A stretch of 64,000 nt of DNA from contig NZ_CP047117.1 in assembly GCF_030440535.1 (NCBI RefSeq), forward strand, positions 310,001-374,000, in the 5' to 3' direction. This document shows, piece after piece, positions 55,782 to 64,000 of this stretch. Source of the DNA: Corynebacterium capitovis DSM 44611. Its GTDB lineage: Bacteria > Actinomycetota > Actinomycetes > Mycobacteriales > Mycobacteriaceae. Each line of letters starts with the position of its first letter. The stretch's first letter is position 1. A program made the translations under genes and the position numbers. Under the pieces are notes generated by a model. It was given only the letters and a program-made list of their open reading frames with translations, did not search any database and was not told the origin of the DNA.

Positions 55782-56672
55782 TTAGCTGTTCTGCAGGCGG
55801 TCGAGGATGGCGTTGAGCTCGTCCTTGTCGCGCTCAACCGGGACGGAGGTGCCCTTTGAATCCTTGGCGACGGCCTCTGTGACCGCTGGGTTGTGCCAAA
55901 TTTCAACGAGCTTGTTCAAGGTTTCGTTGCCTACATCATCGGCGCGGACCGCGAAGACGTTGATGTAGGGCTCGGCCTGCGTTGAGTTCGGGTCGTCCTG
56001 GAAGACGGCCAGGGAAGGCTCGATGCCGGCGCGGTCCAGCCAGGTGTTGTTGATGATCGCCGGGCGGCCCTCGTTGTAAGCGGAGGGTGTCTGGGAGGCG
56101 TCGACTGGGACGATCTTTACCTTTGAGGCCGGCTGGTCGATGTCCGCAGGCGAAGGCGTAAGCGTATCCGCAACGCCGTCCTTGAGCGTGACCAGGTTCG
56201 CCTGCGCGAGGACGTTGATGGCGCGGCCCTGGTTCGACGGGTCGTTCGGCACGGCTACTTCTTGGCCCTCGATGCCGTCGAGGCTGGTGTGGTCCTTCCA
56301 GAACAAGGCCAGCGGCACGATCTCGGTGGAGCCCACGATGCGCAGGTTCTTGCCCGAGCTCTTGTTGTACGCCGCGAGGTACTTGATGTGCTGGAACTTA
56401 TTCACGTCCAGCTCACCCTGCGCGAGTGCCTCGTTGACGGGCGCGTAATCGGAGAAGGACACGATGTCGAGTTTGATGCCCTGGTCAGCCGCGAGGTCGG
56501 AGAAGACGGACCACGCCTCTTGGTCGGCGTCGGTGGTGCCGATCTTGATTGTGGTGGTGCCGTCGGCCGCCGTGGTGGGTCCGGTGCTGGCTGACTCGCC
56601 GGAGCAAGCGACGAGGCTGCCCGCGGCGATGCCGGCGGCGGCGATGGTGGCGATCACGCGGTTGAGGCGCAT
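55782..56672 (-). CDS. metQ: Methionine-binding lipoprotein MetQ, first tandem copy
   Basis: The product has 296 aa. The lipobox is SLVAC, with Cys23. TTIKIGTTDADQEAWSVF, KFQHIKYLAAYNKSSGKN and NDPSNQGRAINVLAQANLV mark MetQ. AAGGAG precedes the ATG. It is the first gene of the operon, so transcription starts in the gap to dnaE2, where a McbR-like site lies. Differences from the second copy cluster in surface segments and could change ligand preference, for example for a D-form or a dipeptide; this is untested. Confidence 0.93.
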   Translation of the reverse strand: MRLNRVIATIAAAGIAAGSLVACSGESASTGPTTAADGTTTIKIGTTDADQEAWSVFSDLAADQGIKLDIVSFSDYAPVNEALAQGELDVNKFQHIKYLAAYNKSSGKNLRIVGSTEIVPLALFWKDHTSLDGIEGQEVAVPNDPSNQGRAINVLAQANLVTLKDGVADTLTPSPADIDQPASKVKIVPVDASQTPSAYNEGRPAIINNTWLDRAGIEPSLAVFQDDPNSTQAEPYINVFAVRADDVGNETLNKLVEIWHNPAVTEAVAKDSKGTSVPVERDKDELNAILDRLQNS

Positions 56673-56725
56673 GAGGGCTCCTTCGTATCGTGGGTACTGT
56701 TTCGGAATTTGAATTTATCACTGCC

Positions 56726-56741
56726 TGTACCGCTTAGTCTA
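56726..56741 (-). promoter_or_regulatory. Probable McbR site of the metQ-metQ-metN-metI operon
   Basis: TGTAC-CGCTTA-GTCTA matches the TAGAC-N6-GTCTA repeat with two mismatches in one half. It lies 54 bp upstream of the first metQ start. As I recall, the metQNI operon of C. glutamicum belongs to the McbR regulon. Confidence 0.55.
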
Positions 56742-56972
56742 TTTTCTGCACTGGCGGGTCTGTACTGCGTCGGTTTTTGGGTGCTTTGGTAGTGGGGTGG
56801 GCCTCGGCGGGAAGCTGCCCACCCACGGAAAAAGACCCCGGAGGGCAGCTCTGAAAGCGAGCCGCCTGGACCGCTGCCGCAGCCACGACGGCATTGCGGC
56901 ATCCGGACGCCCCGAACTTGCCCCGAGTTGAGGGGGGCACCTGCAGGTTGACCTGCCCGGGTTTGGAAAGAA

Positions 56973-56988
56973 TGGAAAACACATTCGA
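56973..56988 (+). promoter_or_regulatory. LexA (SOS) box of dnaE2
   Basis: TGGAAA-ACAC-ATTCGA matches TCGAAC-N4-GTTCGA at 9 of 12 positions, 20 bp before the dnaE2 ATG. Confidence 0.75.
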
Positions 56989-57008
56989 ATACTGCTACCC
57001 TCACCCCC

Positions 57009-60000
57009 ATGAGGTTCAACGGTGGGGTGCCGCTGTCGTGGTCGCGGATGGAGCGCATCCTCTCCGGCCGCCCCGGGCCGGTGCCGGTGCCGGTGGAGCA
57101 CACGCGTCCGGGGGTCGGCATCGCCGCGCAGCGCCCCGCCGTGGCGCCCTTCGCCGAGCTGCACGCGGTGTCGTCGTATAGCTTCCTCGGCGGGGCGAGC
57201 GAGCCGGAGGAGATGGTGCGACGGGTGAAAGAACTCGGCGTCGAGACGCTTGCGCTGCTGGACAGGGACGGTTTTTACGGCGCGGTGAAGTTTGCGGAGG
57301 CCGCCGCGGAGTATCGCGTCAATACGGTCTTTGGGGCGGAGCTTACCCTGGACGAACAGGTCCTCCCGGTGCTGGCCAAGGGGCCGGAGGGGTACCGGCG
57401 TCTCTCCCACCTCATCGCCGCGGCGCGCATGGCGACGAGGGAGAAGGGGGCTGTAGCCTACCCGCCGCTAGAGCTTATCGCCGACCGGCTTGGCGGCACC
57501 TGCATCGTGCTGGCGGGGTGGCGGTGGGTGGGCGAGATCGATCGCCTGGTCGAACTCTTTGGCGATAACGTAGTGCGCGAGTACGAGGTGTCGATGACGC
57601 CGGAGGACGCCGACCACCACGCGGCGCTCGATCGCTTCCCACACGTGCCGGCGATTGTCACGGCGGCCCCGGGGGCGTCGACACGCGAAGCCGCGCGCCT
57701 GGCGGCGGCGAAGCGTGCGCTGGCCAGGCGCGATTCTCTTGGCGCCGCCCACCCGCACCTCCACCCGATGGGCGCGAACTGGCTGCGCTCCGCCGAGCAG
57801 ATAGAGCGGATGCTGCCCGGGGCGCGCGACAAGATCGACACCGCGCTGGAGATCGGCGAGCAGTGCGCCTTCACCCTCAACCTCGTCGCCCCGAACCTGC
57901 CGCGCTTTCCCACACCGCGCGGCTTTGATGAGATGAGCTGGCTGCGCCGCATCACGCGCGCGGGCGCGGAGATCCGCTACGCCACCCGGCCGGCAGACAT
58001 CCGCGACAAGGCGATGGCACAGATCGACTACGAGCTCGGCGTGATTGAGGAGCTGAACTTTCCCGGTTACTTCCTCATCGTCCACGACATCGTCGACTTC
58101 TGTCGCCGGGAAAACATTCTCTGCCAGGGGAGGGGCTCGGCGGCGAACTCGGCGGTATGCTTCGCGCTCGGCATTACCAACGCGGAGCCGATCAGCGCCG
58201 GTCTGCTCTTCGAGCGCTTCCTCTCCCCGGATCGTGACGGCCCGCCCGACATCGACCTCGACATCGAATCGGGGCGGCGCGAAGAGGTGATCCAGTATGT
58301 CTACGAGCGCTACGGGCGCGACAACGCCGCGCAGGTAGCCAACGTGATCACCTACCGCACGAAGGGGGCGATCCGCGACGCCGCCCGCGCACTCGGTTAC
58401 GCCCAGGGAGCGGCGGACTCCTGGTCGAAGGGGATCAGTGACCCTCCGGAAGCGGTGGCGGCGCTGGCGGCGCAGCTTAAGGGGCAACCCCGCCACCTAG
58501 GCATCCACTCCGGCGGAATGGTGATCTGCGACCGTCCCATCGCCGATGTCGTGCCGGTGGAGTGGGCGCGGATGGAGGGCCGCTCGGTGGTGCAGTGGGA
58601 CAAGGACGACTGCGCCTCGGCGGGCCTGGTGAAGTTCGACCTGCTGGGGCTCGGCATGCTGGAGGCGCTGCACCACATGATCGACCTGGTACGCGACACC
58701 ACGGGCCGCGAGGTCAACCTGTGGGAGCTCGACGTGACCGACGCGTCGGTCTACGACATGTTGTGCCGCGCCGACGCCGTGGGCGTGTTCCAGGTGGAGT
58801 CCCGCGCCCAGCTGTCCACCCTGCCCCGGCTTAAACCGCGCTGCTTCTTCGACCTCGTCGTGGAGGTGGCGCTCATCCGCCCGGGGCCCATCCAGGGCGG
58901 GTCCGTCCACCCCTACCTGCGACGACGCGACGGCAGGGAGGCGGTCACCTACGACCACCCGGTGCTGGAGAAGTCGTTGGGCAAGACGCTTGGTGTGCCG
59001 TTATTCCAGGAGCAGCTCATGCAGATCGCCGTGGACGCGGCCGGGTTTAGCGGGCGGGAGGCCGATTCGCTGCGGCGCGCGATGGGGTCGAAGCGTTCCC
59101 CCGCCAAGATGGCGGCGCTCAAGGCGCGCTTTTTCGACGGGTGCTGGGAGACGAACCAGATTGACGAGGCGACGGCCGAGAAACTGTGGGTAAAGATCGT
59201 GGCCTTCGCCGCCTACGGTTTCCCCGAATCGCACTCCCAGTCCTTCGCCTCGCTGGTGTTCTTCTCGGCGTGGTTCAAGCGCTACTACCCGGCGCAGTTC
59301 TGCGTCGGCCTGCTGCGTGCGCAACCGATGGGGTTTTATTCCCCGCAATCGCTCATCCAGGATGCCCGCCGCCACGGCATTCGGGTGTTGCCGGTTAGCG
59401 TGAACGAGTCCGGCACAGAGGCCCGCTGCGTCGATAGCGCCACGATTCGGGTCGGGCTGAACCTGGTGAAGGGACTGGGGGAGGACGCCGCCGACCGGAT
59501 CGAGGCGGCGCAGCCGTTTTCGGGTATCCCGGACCTCGCGCGCCGGGCGGAGCTGAGCGTGGAGCACGTCGAGGCGCTGGCTCGTGCGGGGGCGGTGGAG
59601 TGCTTTGGCGTGGACCGTCGCCAAGCATTATGGCAAGCGGGCGTCGCCGCGACCGAGCGTGAGGGCATGCTGCCGGGGCTGAGCGCGATCGCGGCGCCCG
59701 CCTTACCCGGCATGAACGCCTTCGAACTGATGGCGGCCGACATCACGGCGACGGGAGTCACGCACGACGCCCAGCCGATGGAACTCGTGCGGGGAGCATT
59801 GCTTGCCAGCGGTATCTGCACCGCCGCTGACCTTTCCCGGGTGGAAGACGGGACGCGCGTGCGCGTGGCCGGCGTGGTCACGCACAGGCAGCGGCCGCAG
59901 ACGGCCTCCGGGGTGACGTTTTTCGGCATGGAGGACGAGACAGGATTGATCAACGTGGTGGTCTCGCCCGGATTGTGGAACCGGCACAAGGTGCTCGCGC

Positions 60001-60131
60001 GGACGGCCAAAGCCCTGATCGTGCGCGGGATTGTGCAGAACGAAACCGGTGCGGTCAACGTCGTCGCCGACAAGTTCGAACCGCTGGAGATGGGGGAGTG
60101 GCTGTCACGGGGGTCGCGAGATTTTCACTAA
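57009..60131 (+). CDS. dnaE2: Error-prone DNA polymerase III alpha subunit DnaE2
   Basis: The product has 1040 aa. A PHP domain starts near residue 50 (AELHAVSSYSFLGGASEPEE), the palm has GRGSAANSAVCFALG and the catalytic Asp pair in PDIDLDIESGRREEV, and the C-terminus has an OB-fold (VAGVVTHRQRPQTASGVTFF). At ~1040 aa it is shorter than DnaE1 (~1180), as expected of DnaE2. It is the catalytic part of the ImuA'-ImuB mutasome and makes damage-induced mutations. An SOS box lies 20 bp before the ATG, so the mRNA has almost no leader. Confidence 0.95.
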   Translation: MRFNGGVPLSWSRMERILSGRPGPVPVPVEHTRPGVGIAAQRPAVAPFAELHAVSSYSFLGGASEPEEMVRRVKELGVETLALLDRDGFYGAVKFAEAAAEYRVNTVFGAELTLDEQVLPVLAKGPEGYRRLSHLIAAARMATREKGAVAYPPLELIADRLGGTCIVLAGWRWVGEIDRLVELFGDNVVREYEVSMTPEDADHHAALDRFPHVPAIVTAAPGASTREAARLAAAKRALARRDSLGAAHPHLHPMGANWLRSAEQIERMLPGARDKIDTALEIGEQCAFTLNLVAPNLPRFPTPRGFDEMSWLRRITRAGAEIRYATRPADIRDKAMAQIDYELGVIEELNFPGYFLIVHDIVDFCRRENILCQGRGSAANSAVCFALGITNAEPISAGLLFERFLSPDRDGPPDIDLDIESGRREEVIQYVYERYGRDNAAQVANVITYRTKGAIRDAARALGYAQGAADSWSKGISDPPEAVAALAAQLKGQPRHLGIHSGGMVICDRPIADVVPVEWARMEGRSVVQWDKDDCASAGLVKFDLLGLGMLEALHHMIDLVRDTTGREVNLWELDVTDASVYDMLCRADAVGVFQVESRAQLSTLPRLKPRCFFDLVVEVALIRPGPIQGGSVHPYLRRRDGREAVTYDHPVLEKSLGKTLGVPLFQEQLMQIAVDAAGFSGREADSLRRAMGSKRSPAKMAALKARFFDGCWETNQIDEATAEKLWVKIVAFAAYGFPESHSQSFASLVFFSAWFKRYYPAQFCVGLLRAQPMGFYSPQSLIQDARRHGIRVLPVSVNESGTEARCVDSATIRVGLNLVKGLGEDAADRIEAAQPFSGIPDLARRAELSVEHVEALARAGAVECFGVDRRQALWQAGVAATEREGMLPGLSAIAAPALPGMNAFELMAADITATGVTHDAQPMELVRGALLASGICTAADLSRVEDGTRVRVAGVVTHRQRPQTASGVTFFGMEDETGLINVVVSPGLWNRHKVLARTAKALIVRGIVQNETGAVNVVADKFEPLEMGEWLSRGSRDFH

Positions 60132-60132
60132 G

Positions 60133-60603
60133 TCACACACCCCCGGCAAAACCCAGCTGCCGCCACGCCTCGTACACCGCGATCGATGCGGAGTTGGCCA
60201 GGTTCATCGACCGGCGCGCGGGCAGCATGGGGATGCGCACACGCTGCGTCACGCGCGGGTGGTGGGGGTGCTCGTGCGGCAGGCCGGTCGGCTCGGTGCC
60301 AAAGAGCAGGGCGTCGCCGTCGCGGTAGGCCACGTCGTGGTAGTGGGCGGTTGTGTGCGTCGTAAAGGCGAAGATGCGGGACTCGGGCAGCGCCTCGAAG
60401 CAGGCGTCGAGGTCGGGGTGGACGACTACATCTGCGAGGTCGTGGTAGTCCAGGCCCGCGCGGCGCAGGTGCTTTTCCTCCATGGTGAAGCCGAGGGGCT
60501 CAACGAGGTGAAGCACCGCGCCGGTGACCGCTGCGAGGCGGATCGCGTTGCCGGTGTTCGAGGGAATGACGGGGTTGTCAAAGATGACATGCAGGGCACA
60601 CAC
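60133..60603 (-). CDS. trmL: tRNA (cytidine(34)-2'-O)-methyltransferase TrmL
   Basis: The product has 156 aa from the GTG at 60603 ([19 protein letters not shown]), the SPOUT start motif. [11 protein letters not shown] and [19 protein letters not shown] form the knotted SAM site. It methylates the wobble ribose of tRNA-Leu. The start lies 25 bp from the divergent folD start; its stop is two bases from the dnaE2 stop. Confidence 0.92.
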   Translation of the reverse strand: MCALHVIFDNPVIPSNTGNAIRLAAVTGAVLHLVEPLGFTMEEKHLRRAGLDYHDLADVVVHPDLDACFEALPESRIFAFTTHTTAHYHDVAYRDGDALLFGTEPTGLPHEHPHHPRVTQRVRIPMLPARRSMNLANSASIAVYEAWRQLGFAGGV

Positions 60604-60615
60604 GATGGGAGAGTT

Positions 60616-60621
60616 TAGAAT
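60616..60621 (+). promoter_or_regulatory. Likely -10 element of folD (leaderless)
   Basis: TAGAAT 8 bases before the folD GTG, in the short divergent gap with trmL. Confidence 0.5.
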
Positions 60622-60628
60622 CGGGTGC

Positions 60629-61477
60629 GTGACTGCGATCAAACTGGACGGAAATCTGTACCGCGAGGAAATCTTCGCCGACCTTGAGCGCCGCGTCCAG
60701 GCGCTGAAGGAGCGCGGCATCACGCCGGGCCTGGCTACGGTCCTCGTGGGGGAGGACCCTGCCAGTCAGAACTACGTGCGCATGAAGCATCGCGACTGCG
60801 CGCAGCTCGGCATCGCGTCGATCATGAAGGAGCTGCCCGGGGACGCGACGCAGGAGCAGCTGGATTCGCTTATCGACGAGCTCAACCACGACCCGGCTGT
60901 CACCGGCTACATCGTCCAGCTCCCTCTGCCGAAGCACCTCGACGAGAACCGCGTCCTTGAACTCATCGACCCGGCCAAGGACGCCGACGGGCTCCACCCG
61001 GTCAACCTGGGCAAACTCGTACTAGGTGAGCCCGCGCCGCTGCCCTGCACCCCGCACGGGTCACTGCAGCTCTTGGAGCGTTTCGGAGTGGAACTCAACG
61101 GGGCGATCGTGTGCGTGGTGGGCAGGGGAGTGACCGTCGGAAGGCCGATGTCGCTCATGCTGACCGTGAAGTCGGTCAACGCGACGGCCGTGTTGTGCCA
61201 CACCGGGACCAAGGACCTCGCGGCTGAGACGCGCCGGGCCGACGTGGTCATCGCCGCGGCGGGACGGCCCCACATGATCACCGCGGACATGGTGAAGGAG
61301 GGGGCGGCGGTACTCGACGTCGGGGTCTCCCGCGTCGACGGAACAACAGTTGGCGACGTCGCCCCCGACGTCTGGGAGAAAGCCGGCTGGGTCTCCCCGA
61401 ACCCCGGCGGGGTCGGTCCGATGACGCGGACTTTCCTCGTCCGTAACATCGTCGAGCGGGCGGAGCAGCTTGCCTAG
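60629..61477 (+). CDS. folD: Bifunctional methylenetetrahydrofolate dehydrogenase/cyclohydrolase
   Basis: The product has 282 aa from the GTG at 60629. [42 protein letters not shown] and [12 protein letters not shown] mark the family, the last being the NADP-binding loop. It interconverts methylene-, methenyl- and formyl-tetrahydrofolate in the cytoplasm for purines and methionine. A TAGAAT lies just before the start. Confidence 0.96.
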   Translation: MTAIKLDGNLYREEIFADLERRVQALKERGITPGLATVLVGEDPASQNYVRMKHRDCAQLGIASIMKELPGDATQEQLDSLIDELNHDPAVTGYIVQLPLPKHLDENRVLELIDPAKDADGLHPVNLGKLVLGEPAPLPCTPHGSLQLLERFGVELNGAIVCVVGRGVTVGRPMSLMLTVKSVNATAVLCHTGTKDLAAETRRADVVIAAAGRPHMITADMVKEGAAVLDVGVSRVDGTTVGDVAPDVWEKAGWVSPNPGGVGPMTRTFLVRNIVERAEQLA

Positions 61478-61787
61478 CCTGGATAACCCCCACGACGCGG
61501 GCGTGCCCCCGTCGCCCCTGCCGATGTGGGCGCAGCGCGCACTGCTGGGGGTGTTCCTCGCCGGGTTTTTCCTCTCGGGTGTGTATGCCGCCACCGAGCA
61601 CTGGAGGCGCGCCACCTTCACCCTCGGCGCTGCCCTGCTGTGGCTCGCGGGTTTGCGATGGGCGTGTGATTCCCAGGTGATCGGGCTGTTCGCCGTGCGC
61701 TCTCGCCGCTTCGACGCCGCGTTTTGTACGGTTATCGGCTTGGGAATGATGGTCCTGGCGTGGTCGGTGGACTCGCTGGGGTCTTAG
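61470..61787 (+). CDS. DUF3017 membrane protein
   Basis: The product has 105 aa from a TTG that lies within the folD 3' end. Three hydrophobic segments are visible ([46 protein letters not shown]). This matches DUF3017, always small and next to folD in actinobacteria as I recall. Function is unknown. Its stop overlaps that of the convergent metX by 4 bp. Confidence 0.8.
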   Translation: MPSLDNPHDAGVPPSPLPMWAQRALLGVFLAGFFLSGVYAATEHWRRATFTLGAALLWLAGLRWACDSQVIGLFAVRSRRFDAAFCTVIGLGMMVLAWSVDSLGS

Positions 61788-62905
61788 ATGTCGTAGAAGC
61801 CGCGGGTGGCGGCGGCGTCGTGAGGCGAGGGTGTCTGCTCGGTCAAGGCCATGAAACGACGCAGGATGAGGTCCATCTGGCGGGCCTCGACGAGGAATGC
61901 GTCGTGGCCGACGGGGCTGGACAGCTTGGCCATGGCCATGAGGTTGCCCAGGTTCCGGGAGAGGTGCTCCTGCTGATGGTAAGGGTAGAGGATGTCGGTG
62001 TCCACGCCCACGATCATCGTCGGCACCGTCGAGCTGGCCAGCGCCTTGTTCAACCCCCCGCGCCCGCGCCCGACATCATGGCGGTTGAGCGTTTCCGTGA
62101 GCGACACGTAGGCCCCGGCATCGAACCTCTCGACGAGCTTGCGCCCCTGGTGGTCGAGGTAGCTCTGCACCGCGAAGCGCTGCTCGTCGCTCCGGTACGG
62201 TCCGAGGGGGTCCTCGCCAGGCTGGGAGGAGGTGCCGAATCGCTCGTCGATTTCGAGTTCGCCGCGGTACGTCAGGTGCGCGATGCGGCGCGCGGCGGCG
62301 AGACCCGCATCGGGGGAGCATCCGGTGCCGTAGTAGTCGCCGCCGTGCCAGTTCGGGTCGCGCGTGATCGCGGAGAGCTGCGCCGTCTGAATCCCGATCT
62401 GCCACGCGCTCGCGCGGGCCGACACCGCGAGCACGCAAGCGTAACTGACGGCTTCGGGGTACATGAGCGTCCACTCCAGGGTGCGCGCCCCGCCCATCGA
62501 CCCGCCGAGGATCGAATGCACGTGGCTGATGCCCAGCTTGTTCAAAAAGACGCGCTCGGCGTGAACCTGGTCGCGGATAGAGATGGCGGGGAAGCGTGAC
62601 CCCCACGCGCCCCCGTCGGGGTGCCGGCTTGCCGGGCCCGTCGAGCCGTAGCAGCTGCCCAGCGCGTTCGTGCAGATCACGCACCACCGGTCGGTATCGA
62701 GCGCCTGGCCCGGCCCGATCACCTCGCACCACCACTCGGCGGCGTTGGTGTCACCAGTCAGGGCATGCTCGACGAGCATGATGTTGTTCTCCCCGTGGGG
62801 GTCACCGCGCAGCTCGCCCCACTGCTCGTACGCGATGGTCGTATCGCGTACGAGCGCACCCGCCTCTGTGGACAGGTCCCCAATGTCGACGTGCTGAACG
62901 GCCAC
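61784..62905 (-). CDS. metX: Homoserine O-acetyltransferase MetX
   Basis: The product has 373 aa from the GTG at 62905, one base after the metY stop. The alpha/beta hydrolase nucleophile elbow is ILGGSMGGARTLEW; other landmarks are NIMLVEHALTGDTNAAEWW, and the Asp/His in GVDTDILYPY and VGHDAFL. It acetylates homoserine for direct sulfhydrylation by MetY. With metY it forms one operon. Confidence 0.95.
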   Translation of the reverse strand: MAVQHVDIGDLSTEAGALVRDTTIAYEQWGELRGDPHGENNIMLVEHALTGDTNAAEWWCEVIGPGQALDTDRWCVICTNALGSCYGSTGPASRHPDGGAWGSRFPAISIRDQVHAERVFLNKLGISHVHSILGGSMGGARTLEWTLMYPEAVSYACVLAVSARASAWQIGIQTAQLSAITRDPNWHGGDYYGTGCSPDAGLAAARRIAHLTYRGELEIDERFGTSSQPGEDPLGPYRSDEQRFAVQSYLDHQGRKLVERFDAGAYVSLTETLNRHDVGRGRGGLNKALASSTVPTMIVGVDTDILYPYHQQEHLSRNLGNLMAMAKLSSPVGHDAFLVEARQMDLILRRFMALTEQTPSPHDAAATRGFYDI

Positions 62906-62906
62906 T

Positions 62907-64000
62907 TTACTTTTCGACGGCGGCGAGGCCCCGCTCCAGGTCAGCCAGAATGTCATCAATGCTCTCGATGCCCACGCTCAGACGTACCGTCGCCTGCGTG
63001 ATCCCGGCTCGCGCCAGGCCCGCCTCGTCGGACTGCGAATGGGTCGTCGACGCCGGGTGCACCACCAGCGAGCGGACGTCGCCGATGTTGGCCAGGTTGG
63101 AGTGGAGTTGTAAGGCGTCGATAAATGCCCAGGCCTTCGAGCGGTCACTCGGGTCGCCCGCGAGGTCGAAGGAGAGGACGGAACCGGTGTGCGGGAGCCC
63201 GAGCTTTTCCTTCACCTCGTAGTAGGGCGAGTCCGGCAAGCCCGCGTAGTTGACAGAGGCGACCTTGTCGCTCGCGGCGAGAAACTCCGCGACGCGTCGG
63301 GCGTTGTCGTTGTGGCGCTCGACACGGAGGCCCAGCGTGTCCAGGCCCTGCAGCGCGACCCAGGCGTTGAACGGTGAGATGGCCGCGCCGGTGTCGCGCA
63401 GGATGCCCGCGCGTGCCTTGAGCGCGAACGCCGGGGCTCCCAGGTCAGCGTACGTCAGGCCGTGGTACGCGGGGTCCGGGGTGACGAAGTAGGGGAAGAC
63501 GGGTTGCCCGTCGCGTTCGACGGTCCAGTCGAAGCGCCCGGCGTCGACAAGAATGCCGCCGATGGCCGCACCGTTGCCGGTGTAGAACTTCGTCGTGGAA
63601 GCGACGACGATGTCGGCCCCGAGCTCGAGCGGGCGGACGAGGGCAGCCGTGGCCATCGTGTTATCCACGATAAGCGGTACGTTGTTGCGGTGGGCCACGT
63701 CCGCCACGGCCGGGATGTCCAGGACGTCGGCGATGGGGTTACCGAAAGTCTCGCCGTAGAATGCCCTCGTGTTCGGCTGGACGGCGGCCTGCCAGGATTC
63801 GGGGTCGTCGGGGTTGTCGACGAAAGTGAAGTCGATACCCAGGCGGGGGAGCGTGATCTTAAAGAGCGTCTCCGTTCCCCCGTAGAGGCGCGGCGAGGTG
63901 ACGATGTGGTCACCGGCCGAGGCCAGGTTCGTGATCGCGGCCGTTTCCGCGGCCATTCCGGAGGCGAATGCGACCGCTGCAACCCCGCCCTCGAGGCTGG
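62907..64000 (-). CDS. metY: O-acetylhomoserine sulfhydrylase MetY, C-terminal part (5' end outside window)
   Basis: The frame is open from the stop at 62907-62909 to the window end and continues upstream of the ATG at 63956 with SLEGGVAAVAFASGMAAETA, so the gene begins beyond 64000. About 364 residues are seen, including LYGGTETLFKITLPRLGIDF, in part, FYGETFGNPIADVLDIPAVA and the PLP lysine in VVASTTKFYTGNGA. It makes homocysteine from O-acetylhomoserine and sulfide. Confidence 0.95.
   Translation of the reverse strand, partial: SLEGGVAAVAFASGMAAETAAITNLASAGDHIVTSPRLYGGTETLFKITLPRLGIDFTFVDNPDDPESWQAAVQPNTRAFYGETFGNPIADVLDIPAVADVAHRNNVPLIVDNTMATAALVRPLELGADIVVASTTKFYTGNGAAIGGILVDAGRFDWTVERDGQPVFPYFVTPDPAYHGLTYADLGAPAFALKARAGILRDTGAAISPFNAWVALQGLDTLGLRVERHNDNARRVAEFLAASDKVASVNYAGLPDSPYYEVKEKLGLPHTGSVLSFDLAGDPSDRSKAWAFIDALQLHSNLANIGDVRSLVVHPASTTHSQSDEAGLARAGITQATVRLSVGIESIDDILADLERGLAAVEK

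Larger units (their letters stand above)
56673..57008. promoter_or_regulatory. Divergent promoter region metQ / dnaE2
   Basis: This 336-bp gap holds a degenerate McbR site (56726-56741), a LexA box (56973-56988) and an inverted repeat AGCTGCCC / GGGCAGCT (56813-56820, 56843-56850) with a 22-nt loop whose function I cannot tell. No riboswitch could be recognised. Open frames across it lack coding character. Confidence 0.6.

Noticed and set aside
56673..57008. Methionine-sensing riboswitch before metQ
   Set aside because: No SAM-box core could be recognised; the inverted repeat at 56813-56850 has a 22-nt loop and no known consensus.

Overview
The window is chromosomal DNA of a high-GC actinobacterium, almost certainly a Corynebacterium. 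The gene order ESX-4 genes / rplM-rpsI / glmM / glmS / alr-tsaE-tsaB-rimI-tsaD / groES-groEL / whiB / sigD-rsdA / guaB-guaB3 / guaA / imuA'-imuB / metINQ / dnaE2 / trmL / folD / metX-metY is the one I recall from corynebacteria, and much of it is shared with mycobacteria. Typical signs are McbR-type and LexA-type operators, WXG100 proteins, a DUF5319 protein and PspC proteins. Assignments rest on reading motifs and remembered synteny; no database search was run.

Region 1 (1-8270) is the right part of an integrated mobile element, visibly lower in GC than the rest. It carries the C-terminal end of an ArdA antirestriction protein, a mobilisation module (MobC, MOBP-type relaxase, and a membrane/coiled-coil MobB-like protein whose gene overlaps the relaxase gene by about 509 bp in another frame), two coiled-coil accessory proteins, and a tightly coupled operon: small HTH/excisionase-like protein, family B DNA polymerase with a TTDG motif C, DUF3223 protein. 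No terminal-protein gene is visible. This resembles a pipolin (element encoding a primer-independent PolB) joined to a mobilisation module. Its right end falls exactly inside the first Walker A (P-loop) codons of eccC, leaving only the C-terminal two thirds of that ESX-4 ATPase.

Region 2 (8270-17631) is the remaining ESX-4 locus (eccC fragment, secretion-associated protein, EsxU/EsxT-like WXG100 pair), then rplM-rpsI, a lipoprotein, glmM, and a three-gene operon (small helical protein, Pro/Cys-rich protein, small basic protein). Region 3 (17632-37739) is core chromosome: an alpha/beta hydrolase lacking its serine, glmS, a membrane protein, alr and the tsaE/tsaB/rimI/tsaD block, groESL under a CIRCE operator, whiB3-like, sigD-rsdA, DUF5319, guaB-guaB3, an APC transporter, guaA and a PspC protein.

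Region 4 (37851-49278) begins with a PspC-histidine kinase and ends with a LuxR-type response regulator. Between them sits a roughly 9 kb accessory block: an FAD/NAD(P)-binding protein divergent from a peptide-type ABC importer and a fused CMD/alkylhydroperoxidase protein, with a perfect McbR (sulfur repressor) site between the divergent starts, and a DUF222-HNH gene flanked by repeated palindromes and a likely SOS box. Region 5 (49276-64000) carries the mutasome genes imuA'-imuB and dnaE2, each preceded by a LexA-type box, separated by a sucrase/ferredoxin-like protein, a broken HAD phosphatase and a methionine ABC importer with two tandem MetQ lipoproteins. It ends with trmL, folD, DUF3017, metX and the 3' part of metY. 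Sulfur acquisition (accessory cluster, metINQ, metX, metY) and SOS mutagenesis (imuA', imuB, dnaE2, perhaps the HNH gene) are the two regulatory themes linking separate operons.
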